From: Pseudomonas citronellolis | GTDB taxonomy: Bacteria > Pseudomonadota > Gammaproteobacteria > Pseudomonadales > Pseudomonadaceae | Direction of reading: 5' to 3' | DNA length: 64,000 nt | Assembly: GCF_900112375.1 (NCBI RefSeq) | Contig: NZ_FOLS01000008.1 | Span: 62,001-126,000, forward strand | Shown: positions 25,995 through 35,519 of the stretch, one piece after another | Layout of the letters: each line of letters starts with the position of its first letter | How positions within the stretch are numbered: the stretch's first letter is position 1 | Position numbers and translations under genes: made by a program | Notes under the pieces: model-generated | What the model was told of the DNA's origin: nothing | Database searches by the model: none | What the model saw: the letters and a program-made list of their open reading frames with translations, nothing else

Positions 25995-27446
25995 ATGAGC
26001 GTACCCATGTCCCAGATCAGCAGCTCGACAGAGCTGAGGCGCGGCGCCCTAGGCGTCGGTTTCATCATCTTCTTCGTGGTTTCCGCCGCCAGCCCGCTGA
26101 GTGTCATCGCCGGCGGCTTCCCCATCGGCATCATGCTTGGCAACGGCGCCGGAACGCCGGCGTTGCTGGTGCTGACGCTGCTGGTGTTGCTGGCGTTCTC
26201 GGTGGGCTACACCTCCATGGCGCGACATGTGACCAATGCCGGCGGCTTCTATGCGTTTTCCTCGCGCGGGCTGGGTGGCCTCGCCGGTGGCGCCGCGGGC
26301 GTCCTGGCGATGTTCGCCTACAACATCCTGCAGGTCGGCCTGTACGGCATGTTCGGCGGGGTGGTGGCCGGCACCATGGCCAGCGTCTTCGGCGTGGAAC
26401 TGCCGTGGTGGTGCTACTCGCTGCTGGCGATGACCAGCATCGCGGTCCTCGGCTATCGCCAGATCGATCTCTCCGCGCGGGTGCTTTCGATCATCGTGGT
26501 CGCGGAATACCTGGCCATCCTCACCCTGGACTTCGCCATTCTGAAGTCGGGCGGCGATGCCGGCGTGAACCTGGATTCCTTCAAGTCCGAGCATGTCTTC
26601 AGCGGCACGCCTTCCATCGGCCTGCTGTTCTGTTTCGCGGCCTTCATCGGCTTCGAGGCCACGACCATCTATGGCGAAGAGGCGCGGGATCCGCAGCGCA
26701 GCATTCCGGTGGCCACCTATGCCTCGGTATTGCTGATCGGTTGTTTCTACACGCTGTCGATCTGGTCGATGGTGGTCGGCGTGGGCGCCGACAAGATCGT
26801 GGCGACCCTGCAGGCGCTGGGGGACCCGACCACCTTCATCTACGGCATGTCCGACCACTTCGTCGGCCCCGAGCTGACCAAGGTGATCCGCGTGCTGTTC
26901 ATGGTCAGCATCTACGCCGGGCTGCTGGCGTTCCACAACTCGGCTGCGCGCTATTTCTACGCCATCGGCCGCGATGGCCTGCTGCACCGCATGCTCGGCA
27001 CCACCCACCGCATCCACCAGAGCCCGCACATGGGCTCGGCCCTGCAGAGCCTGATCGCCGCGGTGGTGGTGCTGATCTTCGCCGCCATGGATGCGGACCC
27101 GATCCTGCAGCTCTTCGCCTGGTTCTCCAGCCTGGCGACGCTGTGCCTGATCCTGCTCATGGCGCTGACCTCGGCAGCGGTGTTCGCCTACTTCTGGCGC
27201 CATCCGGAGATTCCGCTGGGGCTGCTGCGCGGCCGCATCCTGCCGGCTTTCTCCTGCCTGGCGCTGCTGTTCGTGCTGGCCATCGCGGTGATCCATTTCG
27301 ATGTGCTCACCGGTTCCAGCAAGGCCCTGTCCTATGCGCTGTGCGCCGTCATCCCGGTGGCGCTGATCGCCGGTGTGCTGCTGGCGGCGCGCCTGCGCAG
27401 GATTTCGCCCGAGCGTTTCCAGGCGCTGGGCAGCCACAAGCTCTAG
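25995..27446 (+). CDS. APC-superfamily amino acid/amine permease
   Basis: Inner-membrane transporter of 483 aa from ATG 25995 (AAGG at 25983-25986). About 12 hydrophobic segments follow a short N-terminus. SAASPLSVIAGGFPIGIMLGNG in TM1 carries the unwound-helix Gly motif of APC transporters, and FAAFIGFEATTIYGEEARDPQR in TM6 with RSIP is the second family signature. ARYFYAIGRDGLLHR follows TM8. It starts a unit with an aldehyde dehydrogenase, an aminotransferase and a porin, so it probably imports the amine or amino acid that they degrade. The gap to the next gene is 86 bases. Confidence 0.92.
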   Translation: MSVPMSQISSSTELRRGALGVGFIIFFVVSAASPLSVIAGGFPIGIMLGNGAGTPALLVLTLLVLLAFSVGYTSMARHVTNAGGFYAFSSRGLGGLAGGAAGVLAMFAYNILQVGLYGMFGGVVAGTMASVFGVELPWWCYSLLAMTSIAVLGYRQIDLSARVLSIIVVAEYLAILTLDFAILKSGGDAGVNLDSFKSEHVFSGTPSIGLLFCFAAFIGFEATTIYGEEARDPQRSIPVATYASVLLIGCFYTLSIWSMVVGVGADKIVATLQALGDPTTFIYGMSDHFVGPELTKVIRVLFMVSIYAGLLAFHNSAARYFYAIGRDGLLHRMLGTTHRIHQSPHMGSALQSLIAAVVVLIFAAMDADPILQLFAWFSSLATLCLILLMALTSAAVFAYFWRHPEIPLGLLRGRILPAFSCLALLFVLAIAVIHFDVLTGSSKALSYALCAVIPVALIAGVLLAARLRRISPERFQALGSHKL

Positions 27447-27532
27447 GCGCGACCCGCGTCGATATCTCCCACCACGAAAGACCAGTAGCCACCGGGCGGA
27501 GCGATCCGCCGGTGGGCGAAGGGAAGGTTCAT

Positions 27533-28945
27533 ATGTACGACTATCGCATGCTCATCGACGGTGCCTGGGTAACGGGCGAGAACGGTCACTTCGACGTGAC
27601 CAACCCTGCCACGGGCGCGCCATTCGCCCAATGCCCGGCCGGCTCCCTCGGCCAGCTGGACCAGGCGGTGCAAGCCGCCCGCCGCGCCTTCGGGCAGTGG
27701 CGGCAGAGCACCCATGAAGAGCGGCGCGAATGCCTGCGACGGATTGCCGACGACATCGAACGGGAGGCCGGGGAACTGGCCAGGCTCATCGTCCTGGAGC
27801 AGGGCAAGCCGCTGGAGCTGGCCATCTCCGAGGTCATGGGCGGCGTCGCCTGGACGCGCTACAGCGCCGAGCAGGAGATTCCCGTGGAGCTGGTGGAGGA
27901 GACGCCGGCGCAGCGCGTCGAGCTGCACCGCAAGCCCCTGGGCGTGGTGGCCTCGATCACCCCCTGGAACTGGCCGTTCATGATCGCCGTGTGGCACATC
28001 ATGCCGGCCCTGCGGGCGGGCAACAGCGTCGTCAGCAAGCCTTCCAGCCTGACGCCCTTGAGCACCCTGCGCCTGGTCGGGATCATCGCTCGCCACGTGC
28101 CCAGGGGCGTCATCAACATCGTCACCGGCGAGCGCGGTTTCGGCAGTGCGATTGCCCGCCATCCGGGCATCGACAAGATCGTCTTCACCGGCTCCACCGC
28201 CACCGGCCAGAGCGTCATGCGCGAGGCCGCCGGCAATCTCAAGCGCCTGACCCTCGAGCTGGGGGGCAACGATGCCGCCATCGTGCTGCCGGGCACGCCG
28301 GTCGAGCCGATCGCCGCGGACATCTTCCAGGCCGCGTTCCTCAACATGGGCCAGACCTGCGCGGCGCTGAAGCGGCTCTACGTGCACGAGTCCCAGTACC
28401 AGGCGTTCGCCGAGGCGCTGGTGGCGATTGCCGGGCGCCAGGTGGTCGGCGACGGGCTCGAACCCGGCGTGACCTTCGGGCCGGTGCAGAACCTCGAGCA
28501 GCTCGAGCTGGTCGCCGGGCTGGTCGAGGATGCCCGGGCCCAGGGCGCGCGCGTGCTGTGTGGCGGCGAGCGCCTGGAGCGCCCCGGCTTCTTCTTCGCC
28601 CCGACCATAGTCGCCGACGTCACCGATGGCCAGCGCCTGGTCGACGAGGAGCAGTTCGGCCCGGTGCTGCCGCTGATCGCCTACACCGATGTCGAGGATG
28701 TCCTGCGCCGCGCCAATGCCAGCGACGTGGGGCTCGGCGGCTCGGTATGGGGGGACGCGGCACAGGCGCAGGCGCTCGCCTCGCGCCTGGAAAGCGGCGT
28801 GGCCTGGGTCAACTGCCACGCGCAGATTCAACCGAATACGCCCTTCGGCGGCTGCAAGCTGTCCGGCTTCGGCGTCGAGTTCGGCCTGGAGGGCCTGCTG
28901 GAGTACACCGCCCAGCAGCTCCTGTACGTACGCAAAAACCCGTGA
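27533..28945 (+). CDS. NAD(P)-dependent aldehyde dehydrogenase
   Basis: Aldehyde dehydrogenase of 470 aa from ATG 27533 (GGAAGG 6-7 bases upstream). The catalytic set is complete: Asn146 in PWNWP, Lys169 in SKPSS, Glu242 in LELGGND and Cys276 in MGQTCAALK. The FTGSTATG loop binds the cofactor. It lies between an amine permease and a class III aminotransferase, so it probably oxidises the aminoaldehyde or aldehyde released by the transaminase to the acid. Chain specificity cannot be read from the sequence. Confidence 0.93.
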   Translation: MYDYRMLIDGAWVTGENGHFDVTNPATGAPFAQCPAGSLGQLDQAVQAARRAFGQWRQSTHEERRECLRRIADDIEREAGELARLIVLEQGKPLELAISEVMGGVAWTRYSAEQEIPVELVEETPAQRVELHRKPLGVVASITPWNWPFMIAVWHIMPALRAGNSVVSKPSSLTPLSTLRLVGIIARHVPRGVINIVTGERGFGSAIARHPGIDKIVFTGSTATGQSVMREAAGNLKRLTLELGGNDAAIVLPGTPVEPIAADIFQAAFLNMGQTCAALKRLYVHESQYQAFAEALVAIAGRQVVGDGLEPGVTFGPVQNLEQLELVAGLVEDARAQGARVLCGGERLERPGFFFAPTIVADVTDGQRLVDEEQFGPVLPLIAYTDVEDVLRRANASDVGLGGSVWGDAAQAQALASRLESGVAWVNCHAQIQPNTPFGGCKLSGFGVEFGLEGLLEYTAQQLLYVRKNP

Positions 28946-28956
28946 GAATCGAAGCC

Positions 28957-30306
28957 ATGTACGAAAAATACAAGACCGCAGAGAAGAAGTTCTGGCACCC
29001 CATGAGCTCGTCCGCGCCGGCGAACCGGGCCAAGACGCTGGTCATCGCCCGCGGCGACGGCAACTACATCACCGACATCGACGGCAACCGCCTGCTGGAT
29101 GGCGTGGGCGGCCTGTGGAACGTCAACGTCGGGCACAACCGTGCGCAAGTGAAGGCCGCCATCGCCGCACAGCTCGACGAGCTGGCCTACTACCAGACCT
29201 TCGACGGCATCGCCCATCCCCGGGTGTTCGACCTGGCCGAGCGTCTTACCACGCTGTTCGCCCGCGAGCGCATGGCCCGCGTGCTGTTCAACTCCGGCGG
29301 CTCCGATGCGGTGGAAACGGCCCTGAAGATGGCCCGGCAATACTGGATCGCCTCCGGCCAACCCGGCCGCGTGCGTTTTCTCTCGTTGCGCAACGGCTAC
29401 CACGGCGTGCATGTCGGCGGCACTTCCGTGGGCGGCAATGGCGTCTACCACTACAACCATGGCCAGCTGTTGGCCGGCTGCCAACTGCTCGACACCCCCT
29501 GGCTGTACCGCAACCCCTGGGATTGCCGCGACCCCGAGCAACTGACGGAGCACTGCATCCGCCAGCTCGAGGAGCAGGTCGCCTTCCTGGGCCCGGACAC
29601 CATCGCCGCGTTCATCGCCGAGCCGGTGCAGGGCGCGGGCGGGGTGATAGTGCCGCCGGACAACTACTGGAAGCGCCTGCGGGAAGTCTGCGACCGCTAC
29701 GGCATCCTGCTGATCGCCGACGAGGTGGTCACCGGCTTCGGCCGCACCGGTTGCCTGCTCGGCAGCCGTGGCTGGGGCGTGGCGCCGGACATCCTGTGCC
29801 TGGCCAAGGGCATTTCCGCCGGCTACATCCCGCTGGGCGCCACGGTGTTCAACGAGCGTATCGCCGAGGCGATCGAGAACGCCCCCGGCTTCGCCAACGT
29901 GATCATGCATGGCTACACCTACAGCGGGCATCCGACCGCCTGCGCCGCCGCCCTGGCGGTGCTGGACATAGTCGAAGCCGAGGACCTGCCGGGGAACGCG
30001 GCGAAGGTGGGGGCTGAGCTGATCGGCAAGCTGCAGCCGCTGAGCGAGCGTTTCGACGTGGTCGGCGAGGTGCGCGGCAAGGGCCTGATGATCGCCCTCG
30101 ACCTGGTAGCGGACAAGCGCACCCGGCAACCGCTCGACCCGGCCGCGGGGCACGCGGCCCGCATCGCCGACGCCGCCCGGGCGGAAGGGGTGCTGGTCCG
30201 CCCGGTGGGTAACAAGATCATCCTTTCGCCGCCGCTGACGCTCTCCTCCGACGAGGCGGGAATGATCGCCGCGGCCCTGGAAACCGCCCTCCAGACCTGT
30301 CGCTGA
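28957..30306 (+). CDS. class III PLP aminotransferase, SpuC-like (amine:pyruvate type)
   Basis: PLP-dependent omega-aminotransferase of 449 aa. It contains WHPMSSSAP near residue 13, GGLWNVNVGHN, the phosphate-cup motif FNSGGSDAVETALK (about 111-124), NGYHG, Asp255 in LLIADEVVTGFGRTG (pairs with the PLP nitrogen) and Lys284 in LAKGISAGYIPLGA (Schiff base). This pattern is close to putrescine:pyruvate (SpuC) and related amine transaminases. It starts 11 bases after the aldehyde dehydrogenase stop, consistent with coupled transamination and oxidation of a primary amine. The exact amine is unknown. Confidence 0.92.
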   Translation: MYEKYKTAEKKFWHPMSSSAPANRAKTLVIARGDGNYITDIDGNRLLDGVGGLWNVNVGHNRAQVKAAIAAQLDELAYYQTFDGIAHPRVFDLAERLTTLFARERMARVLFNSGGSDAVETALKMARQYWIASGQPGRVRFLSLRNGYHGVHVGGTSVGGNGVYHYNHGQLLAGCQLLDTPWLYRNPWDCRDPEQLTEHCIRQLEEQVAFLGPDTIAAFIAEPVQGAGGVIVPPDNYWKRLREVCDRYGILLIADEVVTGFGRTGCLLGSRGWGVAPDILCLAKGISAGYIPLGATVFNERIAEAIENAPGFANVIMHGYTYSGHPTACAAALAVLDIVEAEDLPGNAAKVGAELIGKLQPLSERFDVVGEVRGKGLMIALDLVADKRTRQPLDPAAGHAARIADAARAEGVLVRPVGNKIILSPPLTLSSDEAGMIAAALETALQTCR

Positions 30307-30353
30307 GTCTCGTGCGCCGGCCTGCGCAGGGCCGGCGCGCGCTCCAACCGAAA

Positions 30354-30361
30354 AACAACAA
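30354..30361 (+). promoter_or_regulatory. CA motif in porin leader
   Basis: AACAACAA (within AAAAACAACAAC) lies about 20 bases before the AAGGAG (30380-30385) of the channel gene. It matches the Crc/Hfq AANAANAA consensus. Confidence 0.45.
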
Positions 30362-30390
30362 CAGCCTTCCCAAGGCGAAGAAGGAGCATC

Positions 30391-31710
30391 ATGCATCATC
30401 GAAACATCTACCGAACCCTCGGTGGAGGGCTTGCGCTCGCCCTGAGTCTCACCAGCCAGGCCAACGCCCTGGAGCTGTACGCCGACGACGATACCCACCT
30501 GAATGCCGACGTCCTGGCGGTCTACGGCTGGCTGAACAGCCGCAAGAACTACGACGGTACGAGCGGCGGCAGCACCTGGCGGGAAGGCTTCATCAAGTAC
30601 GGCCTGAGCGCGTACCAGGGGCTGGGGAGCGCCGGTACCGCCTATGGCGCCTTCAGCCTGGTCAGTTCCGGCACCTGGGGCGATGGCGATGCCGCAGGCA
30701 ATACCGACGGTTCCGAACGCACCACCAAGATCGAGGACGCCTACCTGGGCTGGCGCTCCGCCGGGATGTTCCCGGCGCTCGGCCAGGACGGGCTGGACGT
30801 TTCCTTCGGCCGGCAAGTGGTCAAGCTCGGCAGCGGCTTCATCATCAACGACGATGGTCCCAACCTGGGGCGCGGGCCGGCCGACGGCAAGCTGAACCGG
30901 GGCGGCGCCTACTACATCGCCGCGCGCCATGCCTTCGACCGGACCGCGGTGGTCCGCATCGGCGGCCAGGATGGCCTGCATGGCAGCCTCCAGTGGCTCA
31001 AGTCCGACAACCGCGCCCAGGCCGAGACCGAACTGGCCGCGGGCACCCTGGACTACACCGCCAAGCCGGGCACCCTGGGCCTGACCTGGGTCCACGGCAT
31101 CGATGTCGTGGACCAGTGGGCCAGCGATTTCCAGAAGCAGCGCGAGGGGATGAACATCTACAGCCTGCGCGGCGAGGGCGACGCCGGCGTGGAGAACGCC
31201 AGTTTCGCCTTCGAATACGCCTGGCAGGACAAGGACGCCGGCAACGAGCAGGCCTGGTACGCCGAGGCGGGCTATACCTTCGCCGACGTCGCCTGGTCAC
31301 CCAAGCTGACTTACCGTTACAGCCGCTATTCCGAGGGCTGGGACCCGATGTTCAACGGCTTCAGCACCGGCTACGGCACCTGGTTCCAGGGGGAAGTGGC
31401 CTCCAACTACGCGGGCCCGTTCAACAGCAACACGGCCATCCAGCACCTGGGCCTGAAGGCCACGCCGCTGGAGAACCTGAGCGTTGGGGTGCTGTACTTC
31501 GACTTCGACACCTTGCACAAGCGCGATGCGCTGAACCTCGATGCCCGGGAGTTGGACCTGTACGTCGAATGGGCAGTCAACCCGCACCTGATCGTCACGC
31601 CGCTGGTCGGGCTCTATCGTCCGGACAAGGACGAGAGCAACGGCGGCAACCAGGTCGGCGGCAACGGCACCAACGTCTATAGCCAGCTGATCGTGGCGGT
31701 GCCGTTCTAG
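30391..31710 (+). CDS. outer-membrane beta-barrel channel (alginate-export/porin-like)
   Basis: Outer-membrane protein of 439 aa with a signal peptide at residues 1 to about 26 (ending SQANA). The mature part has repeated amphipathic strands (KIEDAYLGWRSAG, YYIAARHAFDRTAVVRIGGQ, FAFEYAWQD, KLTYRYSRYSEGWDP) and ends in Phe (IVAVPF), the BAM recognition signal. It follows the amine-degradation genes and probably lets the substrate through the outer membrane. Family assignment within porins is uncertain. It resembles alginate-export-domain channels more than OprD. Confidence 0.75.
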   Translation: MHHRNIYRTLGGGLALALSLTSQANALELYADDDTHLNADVLAVYGWLNSRKNYDGTSGGSTWREGFIKYGLSAYQGLGSAGTAYGAFSLVSSGTWGDGDAAGNTDGSERTTKIEDAYLGWRSAGMFPALGQDGLDVSFGRQVVKLGSGFIINDDGPNLGRGPADGKLNRGGAYYIAARHAFDRTAVVRIGGQDGLHGSLQWLKSDNRAQAETELAAGTLDYTAKPGTLGLTWVHGIDVVDQWASDFQKQREGMNIYSLRGEGDAGVENASFAFEYAWQDKDAGNEQAWYAEAGYTFADVAWSPKLTYRYSRYSEGWDPMFNGFSTGYGTWFQGEVASNYAGPFNSNTAIQHLGLKATPLENLSVGVLYFDFDTLHKRDALNLDARELDLYVEWAVNPHLIVTPLVGLYRPDKDESNGGNQVGGNGTNVYSQLIVAVPF

Positions 31711-31748
31711 CATCGCGAACCCGGCCCGTGGGGCCGCCTTTGGTGAAA

Positions 31749-31780
31749 CGGCCGCCGGTTCGCTGGGCGGCCGCTTTTTT
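31749..31780. terminator. terminator between convergent porin genes
   Basis: Stem CGGCCGCC / GGCGGCCG, 9-base loop, C then six T on the plus strand. It ends the amine unit and lies next to the minus-strand OprD-type gene. Confidence 0.85.
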
Positions 31781-31788
31781 CGGGGTGT

Positions 31789-33039
31789 TCAGAAACTCAG
31801 CGGGTAGCTGGTGATGAAGCGGACTTCGTCGTAGTCGCTGGCGTAGCTGCTGCGGACGGTAGAGGTGCGCAGCAGGAAGGAGAGGTTTTTCAGGGGACCG
31901 TTCTGGATGCTGTAGCCGATGTCGCTGTCACGCTCGTATTCATGGCCGTCGGCTGCGGCGACACGCTGGATGTCGCTGCCCCGGGTATAGCGGGTCATCA
32001 GCGTCAGGCCCGGCATGCCGAGGCTGGCGAAGTCATAGTCGTAGCGCAGTTGCCAGGAGCGTTCGCCGGCCCAGAAGAAACCGCCGTTGGTGACCCAGTT
32101 GACCAGGTAGGGCTGCGGCGTGGAGCCCAGCAGCATGGGGAACATGTCTTCGCCGAGCATGCGCTGGTAGCTCGCCGAGAGGGTGTGGCCCGCGTGGCGG
32201 ATGCCCAGGCGCAGGCCGTAGGCGCTGTTGTCTATGCGCCCGGAAAGCGCGCGGCCGGACTCGCCGTTGTGGAAATAGCTGAGGGTGCCGATCAGGCTCG
32301 TGTCCTGGCCCAGCGGCTGGTTGAGGGTGCCGCCCAGGTAGTGCTGGTCGTAGATGTCTTCGAGGTTGGCGAAGTAGTAGCTGGCGGCGAGCCGCGGGCC
32401 CCATTTGGCGTCCACCCCGGCGAAGTTCAGCTTGTTGCTGTCTTCGCTCGCCGGGTGCCCGGCCAGGTAGAACGACTCGCGGTTGCTGGAGGCCCGGCTA
32501 CTGGTATTCCACAGTTGCCCGGCGGTGAACTTGAACCCCTGCAGCTCCTGGGATTCCAGCAGCACGCCCTGGAAGGTCTGGGGCAGCACGCGGACGTCAT
32601 CCTGGAAGATCACCGGCAGCCTCGGCTCCAGTAGCCCGACCTTCAAGGTGCTTTGGGAGTAGCGCAGCTTCAGCGTTGCGCCGGCACGGCCGAAGTCATC
32701 GGCAGGCTCGCCCGTGCGTGGATCGTAGGGCAGGCTGCCGTCGTTGCTGGTGCCGCTGCCGCCGTCCAGCTTGAGCGCGTAAAGACCGGTCAGGTCCAGG
32801 CCGATGCCGACGGTGCCTTCGGTATAGCCGGAGCGCAGGCGGGCCAGGACCGCCTGCGACCAACTGCCGGCCTGGGACTGCGGCGCGTCGTCCTGACGAT
32901 AGTCGCGGAGCATGTAAAAGTTGCGCAGGGTGGTTTCCAGGTTGCCGTCGACCAGCAAATCGGCCCGTGCGCAGAGTGGGGCCAGGACGCTGGCGGCACA
33001 CAGGGTGAGGCAGGGGCGAAGGGCATGACGAAACTGCAT
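31789..33039 (-). CDS. OprD-family outer-membrane porin
   Basis: Substrate-specific porin of 416 aa. The signal peptide ends at about residue 26 (CARA), and the mature start DLLVDGNLETTLRNFYMLRDYR is the usual first strand of OprD proteins. Other family stretches are LPQTFQGVLLESQEL, LAASYYFANLEDIYDQHYLG and YDYDFASLGMPGLTLMTRY. It ends with Phe (ITSYPLSF). It is 138 bases before (in its own orientation, downstream of) the spinster MFS gene on the same strand, so the pair may form an outer- plus inner-membrane uptake route. Substrates of the family are small acids or basic amino acids. Confidence 0.92.
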   Translation of the reverse strand: MQFRHALRPCLTLCAASVLAPLCARADLLVDGNLETTLRNFYMLRDYRQDDAPQSQAGSWSQAVLARLRSGYTEGTVGIGLDLTGLYALKLDGGSGTSNDGSLPYDPRTGEPADDFGRAGATLKLRYSQSTLKVGLLEPRLPVIFQDDVRVLPQTFQGVLLESQELQGFKFTAGQLWNTSSRASSNRESFYLAGHPASEDSNKLNFAGVDAKWGPRLAASYYFANLEDIYDQHYLGGTLNQPLGQDTSLIGTLSYFHNGESGRALSGRIDNSAYGLRLGIRHAGHTLSASYQRMLGEDMFPMLLGSTPQPYLVNWVTNGGFFWAGERSWQLRYDYDFASLGMPGLTLMTRYTRGSDIQRVAAADGHEYERDSDIGYSIQNGPLKNLSFLLRTSTVRSSYASDYDEVRFITSYPLSF

Positions 33040-33176
33040 GTGCGGTTCTCCTCGGGCCCGGCGAGGCCGGGCCCATTGGCAAGTGGGGAGGGCGCGCTGG
33101 CCGCTGCAGGGCGCAGGTCGCCGGCCACCGCCCCGGGCGGGACGGCGGATCGATGGGTGATGGTCGTGCGGGGGCG

Positions 33177-34559
33177 TCAGCGCAGGGCGGGGTTCGCCGG
33201 CAGCGCCTGCCCGTGGCTTTCCTGCGCCTGCTCAGCGGCGCCGGACTGGCGCAGGAGGCTGTTGCGGAAGTGCCGGCGGCCGCGGCCGAGCAGGCCCACG
33301 CAGAGCACGGCGGCGAAGGTGACGATGATGGCTACGGAAGAGCCCACGGCCTTCGGGTCCTTGAAGAACTGGTCGGTGAGCAGGGCCACCAGGGTGGTGC
33401 CCACGCCAAGCCCGACCAGGTTGGACACCAGCAGGAACAGCGCGGAAACCTGCGCGCGCAGATGGCTGGGGGTGAGTACCTGCATGGCGGCGGCGGAGGT
33501 CGAGATGGGGAAGGCGCAGAAGAACATGGCCGGGGCCAGCAGGGCGATGGACCAGCGCAGGTCGTCCACCAGCACGGCGGCCAGCGCCGGCGGCAGCATG
33601 CAGGCGGCGCCGAGCATGGCGCTGAGCAGGGCGCCGTCATGGTGGCCGCGCTTCTGCAGCACATCGATCAGCCAGCCCGCGCAGAACACGCCCGCGGTGT
33701 TCAGCACCAGCAGTATGGTGCCCAGGATGTAGCCGGCCTCGACGGGCGAGAGACCGAACTTGCGCATGTACATCGCCGGGGTCCAGCTGAGCAGGGCGTA
33801 CTGGCACATGGCGAAGAAGGAGAAGCCGATGAAGTGGCAGGCGAAGGTGCGCCGGTGCAGCCCGATGAAGCGCAGGCCGTCGCCGAGCGCGGCCTTGCCC
33901 TGGGCCAGCGGCTGGGCCGGCCGCCTGGGGTCGCGGACGCTGAGGGCTATCAGCAGGGCGACCAGCAGCCCGGGCAGGCCGACGATGAAGAAGGTCAGCT
34001 GCCAGGAGCGCACCGTGCCCAACGGCCCGAGTTCGATACTCGGCACGCCGCGCAGCAGGTCGATCACGTAGCCGCCGACCAGGAACGCCAGGCCACCGCC
34101 CAGGAAGGCGCCCATGGAATACAGGCCGAGGGCGCGGCCGAGCTTCTCCCGGGGGAACATGTCGCTGAGCATCGAATAGGTCGCGGGCGTCAGCGCGGCC
34201 TCGCCGACGCCGACCCCCATGCGGGCAAGGAACATCTGCAGGAAGTTTTTCGACAGGCCACAAGCCGCGGTGGCCAGGCTCCAGAAGGCGATGCCGGCGG
34301 CGATGATGCGCACGCGCGAGGAACGGTCGGCCAGGCAGGCGATGGGGATGCCCATGAAGGCGTAGAACAGGGAAAACGCCATGCCGCTGAGCAGGCTGAA
34401 CTGGGTGTCGCTGATCTGCAGGTCGGCTTTGATCGGTTCGATCATCAGCGAGAGGATCTGACGGTCCACGAAAGAGAAGATATAGGCGACCATGCACACC
34501 GATACGACGTACCACTCGTAGGTGTAGCGGGTTTTCCGGGGCTGGGTGAGAGGGGACAC
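33177..34559 (-). CDS. spinster-type MFS transporter
   Basis: Twelve-helix major facilitator of 460 aa. The start is placed at GTG 34559 because AGGAG lies 9 bases upstream; an ATG at 34604 lacks a ribosome-binding site. VCMVAYIFSFVDRQILSLMIEPIKADLQISD in TM1, GIPIACLADRSSRVRI (loop 2-3 motif) and RMGVGVGEAALTPATYSMLSDMFP in TM4-5 are typical of the spinster/bacterial lipid or aromatic acid transporter group. It probably works with the adjacent OprD porin. Substrate unknown. AAGAACAA lies 54 bases upstream on the minus strand (34613-34620). Confidence 0.9.
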   Translation of the reverse strand: MSPLTQPRKTRYTYEWYVVSVCMVAYIFSFVDRQILSLMIEPIKADLQISDTQFSLLSGMAFSLFYAFMGIPIACLADRSSRVRIIAAGIAFWSLATAACGLSKNFLQMFLARMGVGVGEAALTPATYSMLSDMFPREKLGRALGLYSMGAFLGGGLAFLVGGYVIDLLRGVPSIELGPLGTVRSWQLTFFIVGLPGLLVALLIALSVRDPRRPAQPLAQGKAALGDGLRFIGLHRRTFACHFIGFSFFAMCQYALLSWTPAMYMRKFGLSPVEAGYILGTILLVLNTAGVFCAGWLIDVLQKRGHHDGALLSAMLGAACMLPPALAAVLVDDLRWSIALLAPAMFFCAFPISTSAAAMQVLTPSHLRAQVSALFLLVSNLVGLGVGTTLVALLTDQFFKDPKAVGSSVAIIVTFAAVLCVGLLGRGRRHFRNSLLRQSGAAEQAQESHGQALPANPALR

Positions 34560-35137
34560 GGTTACTGGCTCCTGATAGGGGTGAAGGCAGATGGCCAAGC
34601 ACATCGAGCTCGTTGTTCTTGTCGGGTAACCGGGCGTCGCGGAGGGCAGCGGGTGCCTCCGGTCAACGGCCGTGGGAGATTTTTGTCATGGAATCTTCGG
34701 TTGTTTCAATATAAGTAAGTAAAATAATCAAATTATGAGATTTTTGTGATTTATTGGGTGAGGAGGTTAGCGGGAGGATTTCCGTTGCCGGAAGCCTAGG
34801 GGAGGTGGCATGGGGGATGAATCGGAGCGATTCCCATGCCGGGCGGGAATTTCCCCCAGGCGGCTAGGGGAAACCTTTGGCGGGGGGCCTCAGGTGTGGA
34901 ATTGCACATCCGTTTGCATTCGACCTGACCGGTTATATTCATGCGTTCTGACTATCGATTGCATCGGGTTGACCAGCGCGCTTGTAACCATGATGGGCAG
35001 AGAACGGCCAGAAGGAGACGTACACAGAGGTCATACCACCAGGGGCGAGGGTCGATGCCAGTGAGTAATGCCAGACTCGCAACACGCGAGTGCCGCAAGT
35101 TGGAGGCCACAGTGAGCGGGCTCCACTGGACATTGCA
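34560..35137. promoter_or_regulatory. long intergenic region with AT-rich promoter and hairpin
   Basis: 578 bases with no convincing gene. An AT-rich block at about 34690-34760 is the likely promoter of the minus-strand MFS gene. A nested dyad GGCATGGG...CCCATGCC (34807-34814 with 34833-34840) encloses GAATCG-GAG-CGATTC (34819-34833) and could be an operator. From about 34900 the composition changes as the island begins; no gene is recognised up to 35137. Confidence 0.4.
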
Positions 35138-35519
35138 TCAAACTCGCGCGGCCGATTCATTGGGGTTGGAAAGCGTTTCGTCATAACGCAACAGCCGCCC
35201 GGCATTGGCCAGCACGAGTAAAGTGCTGAGGTTATGCAGCAGTGCCGCCACCATGGCGCCCGCCGCACCCAGCAGGCCGAAGGCGGCAGCCAGCACAATC
35301 GCCAGTGTCCAGCCCAGGCCGATGATGACGTTGATCTGCAGCGTGCGCCGACACAGGCGACTCAGGCGAATACAAGTCCCCAGGCGCCGCAGATCGCCAT
35401 TGATCAACACGATATCCGCCGCCGCCAAAGCGATGTCGGCGCCCCCTGCCCCATGGCCACACCGACCACGCCCGCCTTGAGCGCCAGTGAGTCGTTGATG
35501 CCATCGCCAACCACAACTG
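35138..35519 (-). pseudogene. C-terminal remnant of a heavy-metal P-type ATPase, frameshifted
   Basis: The minus strand encodes the last third of a P1B-type ATPase. VVVGDGINDSLALKAGVVGVAMGQG (hinge motif GDGINDS) is read in one frame, then ADIALAAADIVLINGDLRRLG and two membrane helices (VIIGLGWTLAIVLAAAFGLL, GAMVAALLHNLSTLLVLANAG) in the next. The shift lies in the C-run at about 35443-35447. The N-terminal metal-binding, phosphorylation and ATP-binding parts are absent. The sequence stops abruptly at about 35519, where an unrelated plus-strand gene fragment begins, so this is a recombination scar and not a functional pump. Confidence 0.85.

Noticed and set aside
28828-31095. Antisense frame opposite the aminotransferase and porin
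   Set aside because: No motif and no ribosome site; the plus-strand genes are clear.
34810-35064. 84-codon frame in the intergenic region
   Set aside because: Start lacks a ribosome site, composition is odd and no similarity is recognised.
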